In this document: positions 36,290 through 44,693 of the stretch, piece by piece
How positions within the stretch are numbered: position 1 is the stretch's first letter
How the letters are laid out: the number at the start of each line of letters is the position of its first letter
Source of the DNA: MED-G116 sp038147495
Lineage (GTDB): Bacteria; Pseudomonadota; Alphaproteobacteria; Puniceispirillales; Puniceispirillaceae
DNA: 64,000 bases
Assembly (NCBI GenBank): GCA_038147495.1
Contig: JAYQTT010000014.1
Location: 3,142-67,141 of the forward strand
Direction: 5' to 3'
The notes under the pieces: generated by a model
Seen by the model: the letters and a program-made list of their open reading frames with translations, nothing else
Told to the model about the DNA's origin: nothing
Databases searched by the model: none
Position numbers and translations under genes: made by a program

Positions 36290-36925
36290 TTAACGCCTGC
36301 TTTCAGGTCGCGATAGGCTGACAAATTGCCAGGGGCCACCCGCGTCTGTGGCGCGGGATGGTTCCATTAATCTTGCACGCAGAATGGCAAGGTTTGGAAC
36401 GTCTAATCCCAGACCGGTAACCAAATCGAGGCCGAGCATATGGCACATGGCCGCGCGCATCACACCTGCATGGGTGACAATAATTTGCGGGCGGCGAGCA
36501 GGCAGGCGTTCCTGACGCCGCATCCATTTTGAAATGCGATCATGCAGGCTGACAAAATTCTCTCCGCCCGGCGGCGTGGTTTCCGGCATGATGAAAGACC
36601 AATTATGGCGCGGGGTGGCAGGAATTTGTGGCCATACATCGGCAATTGGTTGGCCATGCCATGCGCCAAAGCTCATCTCGGCGAGATCATTGTCAATCAC
36701 CATTCTTGTAGACGCATGCTCAGGCGTCAGAAGGGCGGCGGTTTGCCGGGCACGCTGCAACGGTGATAAATGCCAGTCCGCATCATCCGGCAATTGAACC
36801 GATATCGACCCGATATCATGATCATGTTCTGTGATCGGGGCATCAAGATCGGGAAGGTGACCATCTTTCTTGATCGCCGGTGCATGGCGCAAAAAATAGA
36901 ATTCGGTAAGGTCTGGATGAGACAT
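36290..36925 (-). CDS. cobC: CobC-like histidine phosphatase (alpha-ribazole phosphatase)
   Basis: This is a branched histidine phosphatase that would remove the 5'-phosphate from alpha-ribazole phosphate or adenosylcobalamin phosphate in nucleotide-loop assembly. It shows the RH(G/A) motif as FLRHAPA (His14), SPLQRARQTA with the phosphate-binding arginine near residue 58-60, Glu83 in AEMSFGAWHG, and a second His152 in VTHAGVMRA. Length is 211 residues. The start overlaps the cobS stop by one base. The context of cobS-cobT-cobU supports CobC over a general phosphoglycerate mutase. Confidence 0.85.
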   Translation of the reverse strand: MSHPDLTEFYFLRHAPAIKKDGHLPDLDAPITEHDHDIGSISVQLPDDADWHLSPLQRARQTAALLTPEHASTRMVIDNDLAEMSFGAWHGQPIADVWPQIPATPRHNWSFIMPETTPPGGENFVSLHDRISKWMRRQERLPARRPQIIVTHAGVMRAAMCHMLGLDLVTGLGLDVPNLAILRARLMEPSRATDAGGPWQFVSLSRPESRR

Positions 36926-37731
36926 CAGACGGCGCTCAATGCCAATATACTACCGGTCAGGATGGCAATTTCCGATAACAGGATCGTGCCGCCCATAACA
37001 TCCCCGTTAAGGCCGCCAATCTGGCGAACTGCAAGCTTGCCGAGCCACAATGACATGGCTGTTGCAACCAAAAGACAGAGGATTACTCCCTGAGAGGGCA
37101 GGACCATCATCATTGGCACAACCCAAAGTGCCAGGCCGAGGATTCCGCGGGTGGTGTCTGGTCTACCGGTCACTTGCGCAAGTTTGGCAAATGTGCTGAT
37201 CGGGTACAGGCGTAACAGCGCGATTACCTGAAAGCGACCACCTGCACCCATCATCGCCGTGACCAAGACTAACTGCCAAGCGTCAGCGACATCGATGAGT
37301 GCCACCAGCAATCCAACCCGGGCAATGATTGCAAGGCAAAGGCCGGTGACGGCATAGGTGCCGATGTGGCTGTCATGCATGATTTTGGCTTTGCTGGCCG
37401 GGTCCTTGCCACCGCCAAAGCCATCGAGCATATCGCCAAAGCCGTCCTCATGCATGGCGCCGGTCAAGAGAACCATCGTGGCCACCGCCAATGACGCGGC
37501 AAGAACGGGCGGGAACGTCAATGCTGTGGTAATCGCCAAAGCGATGCCGCCTAGACCGCCGATAACCAAACCAACAAGTGGAAAGGCCCATTGAGCGGCA
37601 ACAAAATCCGGGGCTTCGTCATCCCTGAACCGATACCAAAAAACGGGAATGCGGGTCAGCAAAAGAAAAGCGGCAGCGCTGTCCGCAAAGACAGCGCGCA
37701 AGCCGCTGGATCTGGAGGGGTGCGGCGCCAT
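36925..37731 (-). CDS. cobS: Adenosylcobinamide-GDP ribazoletransferase (cobalamin-5-phosphate synthase)
   Basis: This inner-membrane enzyme (CobS of Salmonella, CobV of Pseudomonas denitrificans) joins adenosylcobinamide-GDP to alpha-ribazole (phosphate), the last assembly step. Family blocks are FLLLTRIPV, QWAFPLVGLVIGGLGG, the hallmark GAMHEDGFGDMLDGFGGGKDPASKAKIMHDSHIGTYA (conserved acid residues and His), and GGLNGDVMGG. There are about six membrane helices. Length is 268 residues. Starts and stops overlap by one base on both sides, so cobT-cobS-cobC are translated from one message. It is not the chelatase subunit also called CobS. Confidence 0.94.
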   Translation of the reverse strand: MAPHPSRSSGLRAVFADSAAAFLLLTRIPVFWYRFRDDEAPDFVAAQWAFPLVGLVIGGLGGIALAITTALTFPPVLAASLAVATMVLLTGAMHEDGFGDMLDGFGGGKDPASKAKIMHDSHIGTYAVTGLCLAIIARVGLLVALIDVADAWQLVLVTAMMGAGGRFQVIALLRLYPISTFAKLAQVTGRPDTTRGILGLALWVVPMMMVLPSQGVILCLLVATAMSLWLGKLAVRQIGGLNGDVMGGTILLSEIAILTGSILALSAV

Positions 37732-38747
37732 CAGGCTGTGCTGACGCCAGCTTCGGCAAAGGTGGCCATGCCATTGTGCGTTGCGATAGCCGCACGAACC
37801 AACAGCGTTGCTGTCGCCGCACCGCTACCCTCGCCAAGCCGCATACCAAGATCAACGACCGGTTGTTTGCGTAGCGCAACTGCAAGCCGCAGATGACCCG
37901 GTTCGGCAGACATGTGAGATATTTCGCAATGATCAAGAACATCCAGCTTGTCACCAGCTGTCAGCGCGGCAGCGGCGGCCGAGCTGATAAACCCGTCCAG
38001 CATCACAGGGATAGAGCGCATCCGCGCCGCGAGGACCGCGCCGGCAATTGCTGCCAATTCACGTCCGCCACAAGCGGCAAGCAGTGACACCGGATCAGAG
38101 TTTTTTGTCCCATGCAGGGCAAAAATCTGGTCAACAATCTTGGCTTTGTGCGCGACACCATCATCATCAAGTCCTGTGCCCGGGCCAACCCATCGTCCGG
38201 CATCACCGCCAAAACGCGCCATTGAAAGCGCGGCTGCTGTGGTTGTGTTGCCAATGCCCATTTCGCCCACGACAAGATAATCACAGCTGTCATCAAGCGC
38301 GTCTGCACCAACATTCATTGCCGCCAGAACTTCGTCTTCATCCATCGCTGTTGTTTGCGACATGTCTCTTGTTGGTTTGTCCAGATCGAGAGCTTTTACC
38401 GTCAATCTCAGCCCAGCCTCCCGGCATAATTGGTTGATGGCTGCCCCACCGGCTTCGAAGTTCAACACCATCTGGTGGGTTACTTCGGCAGGGAACGGAC
38501 TTATGCCTTGTGCCACGACACCATGATTGCCGGCAAAGACGAGACATTGGCCATTACTGATTTGAGGCCTTGCTGTGCCCTGCCAACCAGCGAGCCAGAC
38601 AGCGAGGTCTTCCAGCTTGCCAAGCGATCCCGGAGGCTTTGTCAATTGTGCCTGACGATCACGGGCCTCGGCCTTGTGCTTTGTAGATGAAATTGGAAGA
38701 TTATTCGTAATTTCAATGATATGTTCGGCAGATTGAAAAAATGACAT
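37731..38747 (-). CDS. cobT: Nicotinate-nucleotide-dimethylbenzimidazole phosphoribosyltransferase
   Basis: The enzyme (CobT of Salmonella, CobU of P. denitrificans) makes alpha-ribazole 5'-phosphate from the lower-ligand base and nicotinate mononucleotide. The protein of 338 residues has the family starts LTKPPGSLGKLEDLAVWLAGWQ and VFAGNHGVVAQGISPFPAEVTHQMV, then VGEMGIGNTTTAAAL, VGPGTGLDDDGV and ending DLGMRLGEGSGAA with the catalytic Glu. It also has DAPS-free LDGFISSAAAAA. It heads the cobT-cobS-cobC unit. The separate cobU gene is 40 bases upstream in the same direction. Confidence 0.94.
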   Translation of the reverse strand: MSFFQSAEHIIEITNNLPISSTKHKAEARDRQAQLTKPPGSLGKLEDLAVWLAGWQGTARPQISNGQCLVFAGNHGVVAQGISPFPAEVTHQMVLNFEAGGAAINQLCREAGLRLTVKALDLDKPTRDMSQTTAMDEDEVLAAMNVGADALDDSCDYLVVGEMGIGNTTTAAALSMARFGGDAGRWVGPGTGLDDDGVAHKAKIVDQIFALHGTKNSDPVSLLAACGGRELAAIAGAVLAARMRSIPVMLDGFISSAAAAALTAGDKLDVLDHCEISHMSAEPGHLRLAVALRKQPVVDLGMRLGEGSGAATATLLVRAAIATHNGMATFAEAGVSTA

Positions 38748-38787
38748 TAGGCACCCGTCATCGTTAAATTTTTGAAATGCAGACGCA

Positions 38788-39327
38788 TCATGGTTTTATT
38801 TGTTGGGCGATGCCTGCTGTTACAAAAAAGACTTCGTCTGCCACGCTGGCGACCTGTTGGTTCAAAAGTCCGCTTTCATCCCTGAAACGCCTTGATAGTG
38901 CATTGTCGGGAACGATGCCAAGGCCTGTTTCACTGGCGACGAATATAATTGAGGAAATATTCTTCGCCAAATGATCCTTTAATTCCTGACGGGCCGCCTC
39001 TAGATCATGCTCAGCCAACAACAGATTGGTTGTCCATATGCTTAGACAATCAACAAGGATCACATGATCTTGTGTGTCACATTTGCGAAGCGTGTTACAC
39101 AAATCAATCGGTGCCTCACATAATGTCCACTCAGGGCCACGGCGTTCCTGATGAAGATCAACGCGTTTTCGCATCTCATCGTCAAAAATCTGTGCAGTGG
39201 CGACATAGACCAATTTGCGCGTATCTGCCGCCATCTTCTTTGCCAACGTCTCGGCAAAGGCTGATTTGCCTGATCTTGCGCCACCAAGGACGAAACAGGT
39301 TCTGGTTTTATTGTGCTGTTGTGTCAT
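38788..39327 (-). CDS. cobU: Adenosylcobinamide kinase / adenosylcobinamide-phosphate guanylyltransferase
   Basis: This bifunctional enzyme (CobU of Salmonella, CobP of P. denitrificans) phosphorylates adenosylcobinamide and then attaches GMP. The P-loop GGARSGKS lies at residues 15-22. The guanylylated histidine is His60 in VDLHQERRG. VDCLSIWTTNLLLAE follows, then VASETGLGIVPDNALSRRFRDESGLLNQQVA near the end, the family hallmark. Length is 179 residues. It is probably the first gene of the cobU-cobT-cobS-cobC operon. No riboswitch-like element is visible in the 120 bases upstream. Confidence 0.94.
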   Translation of the reverse strand: MTQQHNKTRTCFVLGGARSGKSAFAETLAKKMAADTRKLVYVATAQIFDDEMRKRVDLHQERRGPEWTLCEAPIDLCNTLRKCDTQDHVILVDCLSIWTTNLLLAEHDLEAARQELKDHLAKNISSIIFVASETGLGIVPDNALSRRFRDESGLLNQQVASVADEVFFVTAGIAQQIKP

Positions 39328-39449
39328 CCGAATTCGCCAGAATGTGTGATGTCACCCTTATGGCCGTTTATTGCCTGATGGGGAAGGGGCAGGACGTGAA
39401 AAAAGCCGAGGCGCGAAAGATCTTTTCATCCTGATAATGACATTGGTAC

Positions 39450-40475
39450 CTAGATAACCGGATCGAGTGCCAATGCCCTGTTGAACATACTGGCGTCAAC
39501 ATTGCCGCCGGAAATGACAACGACTGCGCATGTCGTGTCTTTGGGCAGACGCTTGTCAAGTGCAGCTGCAAGGGCAACAGCCCCGCCGGGTTCAGACACA
39601 AGTCGTAAATATTTGAAGGCCGCTGACATTGTTCTGAGGGCCAAATCCTCACTGATGGCAAAACCACCACTGACATGTTGTTTGTTGATGCTGAATGTCA
39701 TTTCACCCGGCGTGGGTGTGACGATCGCATCACAGATCGATGGGACCGAGATATCGTTACTCTGACGCTCTCCACAGGCAAGCGATCGAATGGTGTCGTC
39801 ATACCCTTCAGGCTCTGCCGCCCACACGGAAATTGAGGGAAAACGGGCCTTGAGAGCGATGCTGTTTCCGGCCAGCAAACCACCGCCGCCACAACAGCAG
39901 ATGAAATGATCTGGTGTGGCGCCAAGTTCTTCACATTGCTCGGCGATCTCAAGTCCCATTGTCCCTTGACCGGCAATGATACGCGTATCCTCAAACGGGC
40001 GTATCAGAACCGCACCAGTGTCTGCCGCGATCCGTGTGCCAATGTCCTCACGGCTCTCGCTTTGTCTGTCATAGGTGACAACCTTCGCACCATAGGCTTT
40101 GGTGCCCTCCAGTTTGACCGATGGTGAGTCGGCCGGCATGACAATGGTTGCGCCAAGTCCGCGCTTTTGTGCTGCCCTTGCAACGCCTTGGGCATGATTG
40201 CCACTCGAATAGGCGATTACATCAGAAACCGTGTCGTCCAAAGACCATATGGCGTTGCTGGCACCGCGCAATTTGAAGGATCCGGTTTGCTGCAGATTTT
40301 CAGCCTTGACCAGAAGGCGAAACCCCAACAGATCATTCAATATTGGCGACTCCAACAAGGGAGTCCGAAAGATGTGCGGGCGGATACGGTCGGCGGCGGC
40401 CTCTATGTCCGAGATGTTCAGGCGCTTGGCGGCGTCAACACCAGTGAATTCGCTGTCGGCGAGTGTGTTTGTCAT
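39450..40475 (-). CDS. PLP-dependent threonine/serine dehydratase family (no ACT domain)
   Basis: This is a fold-type II PLP enzyme of about 341 residues. The Schiff-base lysine is in TGSFKLRGA, the phosphate-binding loop is CGGGGLLAGN, and the conserved start is RPHIFRTPLLES. Catabolic threonine dehydratase, serine racemase and threo-3-hydroxyaspartate ammonia-lyase all fit; length and lack of a regulatory C-terminus exclude the biosynthetic IlvA type. The ATG at 40475 has AGAGAGG 9 bases upstream; a longer form from 40511 lacks this. It is divergent from dapA. A second paralogue with an ACT domain lies at 55038-56258. Confidence 0.82.
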   Translation of the reverse strand: MTNTLADSEFTGVDAAKRLNISDIEAAADRIRPHIFRTPLLESPILNDLLGFRLLVKAENLQQTGSFKLRGASNAIWSLDDTVSDVIAYSSGNHAQGVARAAQKRGLGATIVMPADSPSVKLEGTKAYGAKVVTYDRQSESREDIGTRIAADTGAVLIRPFEDTRIIAGQGTMGLEIAEQCEELGATPDHFICCCGGGGLLAGNSIALKARFPSISVWAAEPEGYDDTIRSLACGERQSNDISVPSICDAIVTPTPGEMTFSINKQHVSGGFAISEDLALRTMSAAFKYLRLVSEPGGAVALAAALDKRLPKDTTCAVVVISGGNVDASMFNRALALDPVI

Positions 40476-40663
40476 GGCCCAAATCCTCTCTAAAATAAGG
40501 CTCGTTCGCAAATAAACACGCAGCCGCTTAGCATGTCCATACGACTTGCTGAAATTGGCGATGGATAAGAGGTGCGTTTGTTGGCTTGTTTTTGACCTGT
40601 GACACGCCTATTTTGACGCAAACCGCTTGCTGCGGATCACGATTGCCAGCTGGGATAAAACAA

Positions 40664-41566
40664 ATGGGCGACCACACCACTATGCCGCAATTTTTTGGTT
40701 CTTATACCGCGCTTATCACGCCTTTTCGTGATGGTCAGGTAGATGAGGCGGCATTTCGAAAATTGGTTGATTGGCAGATTGAAAATGGAACCAATGGTCT
40801 TGTTCCTGTTGGCACAACCGGTGAATCGCCAACCCTGTCTCATCAAGAGCATGACCGTGTGATTGAAATTTGCATCGAACAGGCGGCCGGGCGTGTGCCG
40901 ATCATTGCGGGCGCCGGATCAAATAGCACTGCCGAAGCCGTTCGCCTTGCCAAACATGCAGCAGGTGCCGGTGCGGATGCGGTGCTTATCGTAAGCCCGT
41001 ATTACAACAAGCCGACACAGGAAGGTCTGTATTGCCATTTTGCGGCAGTTGCCGAGGCCATAGACGTGCCGGTGATCATTTATGATATTCCGGGCCGCTC
41101 GATTGTCAGCGTCAATGATGCCACTGTGGCAAGACTTGTGAAGGATTTTGACAATATCGGCGGGATCAAGGACGCCACCAGCAATGTCGCACGGCCACCA
41201 AAATTGGTGACAATGTTTGGCAACGGATTTGCCCAACTTTCTGGTGAGGACGCGACAACCTTGCCTTATTTGGCCGCGGGTGGCCATGGTGCCATCTCGG
41301 TGACCTCTAATATTGCGCCGCGGCAAGTGGCCGACATGCATAACGCTTGGCGTGCCGGTGATGTGGCGACGGCACAAGAAATCAACCGCCGTTTGTTGCC
41401 GGTGCACGAGGCCATGTTCTGCGAGGCCAGCCCGGGACCGGTTAAATATGCCGCCGAACTGCTTGGGATTTGTGGTGCGCAAACACGCCTTCCGCTATGC
41501 GAAATTGCCCAGAGCAGCAAGCAACAGGTTGAAGATGCGTTGCGTAGCGCAGGGTTGCTGAATTAG
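40664..41566 (+). CDS. dapA: DapA, 4-hydroxy-tetrahydrodipicolinate synthase
   Basis: DapA condenses pyruvate with aspartate semialdehyde, the first committed step to lysine and diaminopimelate for cell wall. The Schiff-base lysine is Lys169 in GGIKDATSN and the catalytic tyrosine Tyr140 in IIYDIPGRS, with GTTGESPTLS at residues 50-59 for pyruvate binding. Length is 300 residues. The ATG at 40664 (GGGA 9 bases upstream) is chosen; the ATG at 40682 matches the usual N-terminus of the family better but has no ribosome binding site. smpB follows in the same direction, a common alphaproteobacterial neighbour. Confidence 0.93.
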   Translation: MGDHTTMPQFFGSYTALITPFRDGQVDEAAFRKLVDWQIENGTNGLVPVGTTGESPTLSHQEHDRVIEICIEQAAGRVPIIAGAGSNSTAEAVRLAKHAAGAGADAVLIVSPYYNKPTQEGLYCHFAAVAEAIDVPVIIYDIPGRSIVSVNDATVARLVKDFDNIGGIKDATSNVARPPKLVTMFGNGFAQLSGEDATTLPYLAAGGHGAISVTSNIAPRQVADMHNAWRAGDVATAQEINRRLLPVHEAMFCEASPGPVKYAAELLGICGAQTRLPLCEIAQSSKQQVEDALRSAGLLN

Positions 41567-41620
41567 GATTGAACCAGCAGAACAAGGCTTCGGGCCTTTA
41601 CGCAACCTAAGGGCAGAAAC

Positions 41621-42088
41621 ATGGCCAGCGGACATATTACAACTGGCAGAATCGCCGAAAACCGCAAGGCGCGGCACGAATATGAGATCGAGGATCGCAT
41701 TGAGGCCGGTATCATCCTGCAAGGCAGTGAGGTGAAATCTCTTCGCACAGGACGAGCAAGTATTGCCGAGTCCTATGCCGGCGAGGATAGTGGCCGGTTG
41801 ATGCTGTTTAACGCGAATATTCCCATTTATGAGCCGGCACGCACCAATCATGAGCCGAAGCGCCCGCGTGAATTACTTGTCAGTGTCAAGGAACGCAATC
41901 GTTTGCTCGGTCTGATCCGGCGTGAAGGCATGACACTGATCCCACTTGTCATGTATTTCAATGATCGTGGCATTGCAAAATTGCAAATAGGGCTCGCCAA
42001 AGGCCGCAAAAAGCAAGACAAGCGTCAGGCTGCAAAGGATCGTGACTGGGGTCGGGAAAAAGCGCGTCTGTTGCGTGGTCGCGGCTAG
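41621..42088 (+). CDS. smpB: SmpB, tmRNA-binding protein
   Basis: SmpB takes tmRNA to stalled ribosomes for trans-translation. The 155-residue protein has ENRKARHEYEIEDRIEAGIILQGSEVKSLR, a GRASIAESYA block and the basic tail KGRKKQDKRQAAKDRDWGREKARLLRG. The gene for tmRNA itself was not found in this window. The stop is one base from the stop of the convergent uracil-DNA glycosylase gene. Confidence 0.95.
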   Translation: MASGHITTGRIAENRKARHEYEIEDRIEAGIILQGSEVKSLRTGRASIAESYAGEDSGRLMLFNANIPIYEPARTNHEPKRPRELLVSVKERNRLLGLIRREGMTLIPLVMYFNDRGIAKLQIGLAKGRKKQDKRQAAKDRDWGREKARLLRGRG

Positions 42089-42775
42089 CTATTCCAGATT
42101 ATCCTGAATCTTTTGGAAAATGTCAGAAAACATCTTGTCGGTCAGCCGTCCGGTTTGCGTGTTGTAGCGCGAACAGTGATAAGAGCTGATGAGGTGATAT
42201 TTACCATCAATCAGATGATGGCTGCCATGAGCGAACGGGTAATCGGCGAGCCGGCAACCAAAGCATCGTAAAACAGCGTCATGCGCCAGCTTGCCAAGAG
42301 CAAGAATGGTGTGAAGCCGGTCCATGGCGGCAATTTCCTGTTGCAGGAAAGGACGACAATTCGTGGCCTCCTCTGCGGTTGGCTTGTTTTGCGGTGGGAC
42401 GCAGCGTACCGCATTCGTAATCCGCACATCACCTAGCGTAACGCCATCTTCTGCATGCCCGCCATAGGTTCCATGCGCAAAACCAAATCTTGCCAGCATG
42501 TGATACAAATATCCGCCAGCGGAATCTCCGGTAAAAGGACGTCCGGTCGCATTGGCCCCGCGCATTCCCGGTGCAAGTCCGACAATCAACAATCGTGAGG
42601 ATAGTGAACCGACTGCATCAACGGGCGCGTTGTGCCAATCGGGGTTGGTTTTGCGAAAGCCTTGCAGATATTTGTAAAGCCGCTTGCATCGGCGGCAGTC
42701 TGTTGGCGGAGGAACAAAACTATCGGCGGTGGTGGAGCCGCCGACAATAGCCGTTCTACGCGTCATCTTCACCAT
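42089..42775 (-). CDS. Uracil-DNA glycosylase, family 5 (UdgB-like)
   Basis: This is an iron-sulfur uracil-DNA glycosylase removing uracil from DNA during base excision repair. Family 5 character is seen in VGLAPGMRGANATGRPFTGDSAGGYLYHML, where the usual polar catalytic residue of motif A is not obvious. Cysteines in PTDCRRCKRL, NAVRCVPP and NCRPFL can bind the 4Fe-4S cluster. The motif B equivalent is SSYHCSRYNTQTGRLT. Length is 228 residues from ATG 42775, which overlaps the NYN gene by 20 bases; an internal ATG at 42766 also fits. The two genes are probably one transcript. Confidence 0.87.
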   Translation of the reverse strand: MVKMTRRTAIVGGSTTADSFVPPPTDCRRCKRLYKYLQGFRKTNPDWHNAPVDAVGSLSSRLLIVGLAPGMRGANATGRPFTGDSAGGYLYHMLARFGFAHGTYGGHAEDGVTLGDVRITNAVRCVPPQNKPTAEEATNCRPFLQQEIAAMDRLHTILALGKLAHDAVLRCFGCRLADYPFAHGSHHLIDGKYHLISSYHCSRYNTQTGRLTDKMFSDIFQKIQDNLE

Positions 42776-43328
42776 CTGGGGTGGAGCGCTGACGCGGTGC
42801 CCGCGTTATGTGCTCGCGAATGCTTTCCATTTCAATGAAATCATCGGCCATTCGGCGTAAGGTGTCGGCCGCCATTGGCGGAGTGGTCTTGGTGCTTGAA
42901 ACGACAGATACGCGCACGCCCATTCCCTGAACATCTTCTAAAAGACGGCAAAAATCTCCATCTCCGGAAAACAGGATCGCATGGTCGATATGCGGAGCCA
43001 GCTTGAGCATATCGAGGGCGATTTCCATGTCCATATTGCCTTTGACACGGCGTTTGCCGGTTTCCGGATCAGTGAATTCGCGGGTGAGTTTACTCACCAC
43101 CGCGTAGCCATTGTAATCAAGCCAGTCGATCAGCGGACGGAGTGGCGAGAAGTCATTGTCTTCGGGCAGGGCGGTATAATAATAGGCGCGTAACAGCTTG
43201 GCGTCGGTGGCAAAATATTGACGCATCTTGGCGTAGTCTATGTCCATGCCAAGGGCGCGCGCCGCTGCATAAAAGTTTGATCCATCAATGAAAAGGGCGG
43301 TTCGGTCCAGTGTCTGTGTATTTGTCAT
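42756..43328 (-). CDS. NYN domain protein (LabA/DUF88 family)
   Basis: This is a PIN-like ribonuclease-fold protein of 190 residues. It has the acid residues of the NYN fold: Asp15 in LFIDGSNFY, NMDMEIALDMLKL in the middle and SGDGDFCRLLEDVQGMG. The C-terminal 25 residues are polar and probably unstructured. NYN proteins are thought to process RNA; substrate here is unknown. The gene is divergent from folK with an AT-rich spacer holding paired inverted repeats, so it could be regulated. Confidence 0.88.
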   Translation of the reverse strand: MTNTQTLDRTALFIDGSNFYAAARALGMDIDYAKMRQYFATDAKLLRAYYYTALPEDNDFSPLRPLIDWLDYNGYAVVSKLTREFTDPETGKRRVKGNMDMEIALDMLKLAPHIDHAILFSGDGDFCRLLEDVQGMGVRVSVVSSTKTTPPMAADTLRRMADDFIEMESIREHITRAPRQRSTPDGEDDA

Positions 43329-43394
43329 AATCTTTTCGCGTTAAATAAATTTGGAAGAAAAACGATGTTGCAATTAATTGAGTGGTTAAACGGC

Positions 43395-43420
43395 TTGTGA
43401 ACAAAATATTGTTAACAATA
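43395..43420. promoter_or_regulatory. Paired near-identical palindromes in NYN/folK spacer
   Basis: TTGTGAACAA at 43395-43404 and TTGTTAACAA at 43409-43418 are almost the same 10-base palindrome, 14 bases centre to centre. The second sits in a perfect 14-base palindrome TATTGTTAACAATA (43407-43420). They lie between divergent genes, as an operator would. No known regulator site was recognised with confidence. Confidence 0.4.
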
Positions 43421-43503
43421 ACTTCATAGTCGTATTAGAAGTCAGGTGCTTACTGTTGTCCAGTAAATTTGATCTTTGAAAACCTACTACCGGGGTGATC
43501 TCC

Positions 43504-44016
43504 ATGACAGTTTTGTCTCACCGTATTCTGCTTGGCATTGGCGCCAATCTCATCCCCGATGGATATGCCTCGGTCCGGGATGGGTGCGAGGCAGCGATTG
43601 CTATGCTTGCTGATCATGGAATCAGGCTTGACCGTCAATCACGCTGGTTTGAGACAGCGCCGGTGCCAATTTCTGACCAGCCATGGTTCGTGAATGCTGT
43701 TCTTCTCGCCCACACAGCACTGTCACCAGAAGAGACGCTGGCGCAACTCCACGCAATTGAGAGCCAATTTGGCAGGACAAGAAATGTCCGAAACGAGGCA
43801 CGCGTTCTCGACATTGATTTGCTCGACTATGATGGCGAGGTTATTGATGAGCCGTCATTGACACTGCCGCACCCAAGGCTGCATCAACGTGCCTTTGTCT
43901 TGATGCCTCTCAGGGATATTTTGCCCGAATGGACTCATCCAAAGACTGGTGATGATGTGACGGCGATGATTTCTGCGTTGCCTGCTGAGCAAGACATCAG
44001 GGCGATGGCTGAATAA
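43504..44016 (+). CDS. folK: FolK, 6-hydroxymethyl-7,8-dihydropterin pyrophosphokinase
   Basis: FolK transfers pyrophosphate from ATP to hydroxymethyl-dihydropterin in folate synthesis. The 170-residue protein has the start ILLGIGANL, SRWFETAPVPISDQPWFVNAV, the RTRNVRNEARVLDIDLLDYD signature with its acidic metal ligands, and LPHPRLHQRAFVLMPL. The ATG at 43504 has GGGGTGAT upstream. It precedes rpoZ by about 200 bases, the usual order in alphaproteobacteria. Confidence 0.93.
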   Translation: MTVLSHRILLGIGANLIPDGYASVRDGCEAAIAMLADHGIRLDRQSRWFETAPVPISDQPWFVNAVLLAHTALSPEETLAQLHAIESQFGRTRNVRNEARVLDIDLLDYDGEVIDEPSLTLPHPRLHQRAFVLMPLRDILPEWTHPKTGDDVTAMISALPAEQDIRAMAE

Positions 44017-44212
44017 TGCCAAGGCCAAGGGCGTGAATGCCTGATGCAAACACTTGCCATGCTTGATAAATTGCGTTATCACACCGGCATATTTCAATGG
44101 TCATTGACAAGGTGGCACCTAAATGGGTGAGGGATATTTCCGCGTAGGTTGGGAAATCCTCATCTGACAGGTCGGAACACGCGGTTTATGATCAAGCATA
44201 ATGGAGAGCCGA

Positions 44213-44623
44213 ATGGCACGCGTTACCGTCGAAGATTGTATCGAAAAGATCCCCAACAGGTTTGACCTTGTTCTGACCGCATCACAACGTGCGCGGGGCA
44301 TCTTGAAAGGTGACCAGCCCACTTTGGACCGCGACAACGACAAAAACCCGGTCATTGCTTTGCGCGAAATCGCTGCAGAAACGGTTGACCTTGAAGTTCT
44401 TGAAGATGGTCTTGTCCGCAAGCTCCAGCGTTTGTCTGTTCGTGAGGAGCAGGAAGTCCCTGATGATGCGGCAAAGGCGGCCGAGGTCGATCTGTCTGAG
44501 ATGGTGGGTGACTACGCCAGCGACGAAGCCGGTTACGCTGGCATGCAGGTTGGTAGCAGTGAAGAACTGCAATCTTCTGGCTTCGAAGATGTTGACCTGA
44601 ACGAAATACAGGGTGAGGATTAA
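44213..44623 (+). CDS. rpoZ: RpoZ, RNA polymerase omega subunit
   Basis: Omega helps assemble the RNA polymerase core and is involved in ppGpp response. The 136-residue product begins MARVTVEDCIEKIPNRFDLVLTA and has NPVIALREIA, the conserved omega core. The second half is an acidic tail longer than in E. coli, as in other alphaproteobacteria. The ATG at 44213 has GGAGAG upstream. relA/spoT follows 70 bases on. Confidence 0.94.
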   Translation: MARVTVEDCIEKIPNRFDLVLTASQRARGILKGDQPTLDRDNDKNPVIALREIAAETVDLEVLEDGLVRKLQRLSVREEQEVPDDAAKAAEVDLSEMVGDYASDEAGYAGMQVGSSEELQSSGFEDVDLNEIQGED

Positions 44624-44693
44624 AACTCACTGGCCACATAGCCTTGAACGGGTGTCCAGGCGGTGGCTGAGGACCTTGTATTTTTAGGCGAAC

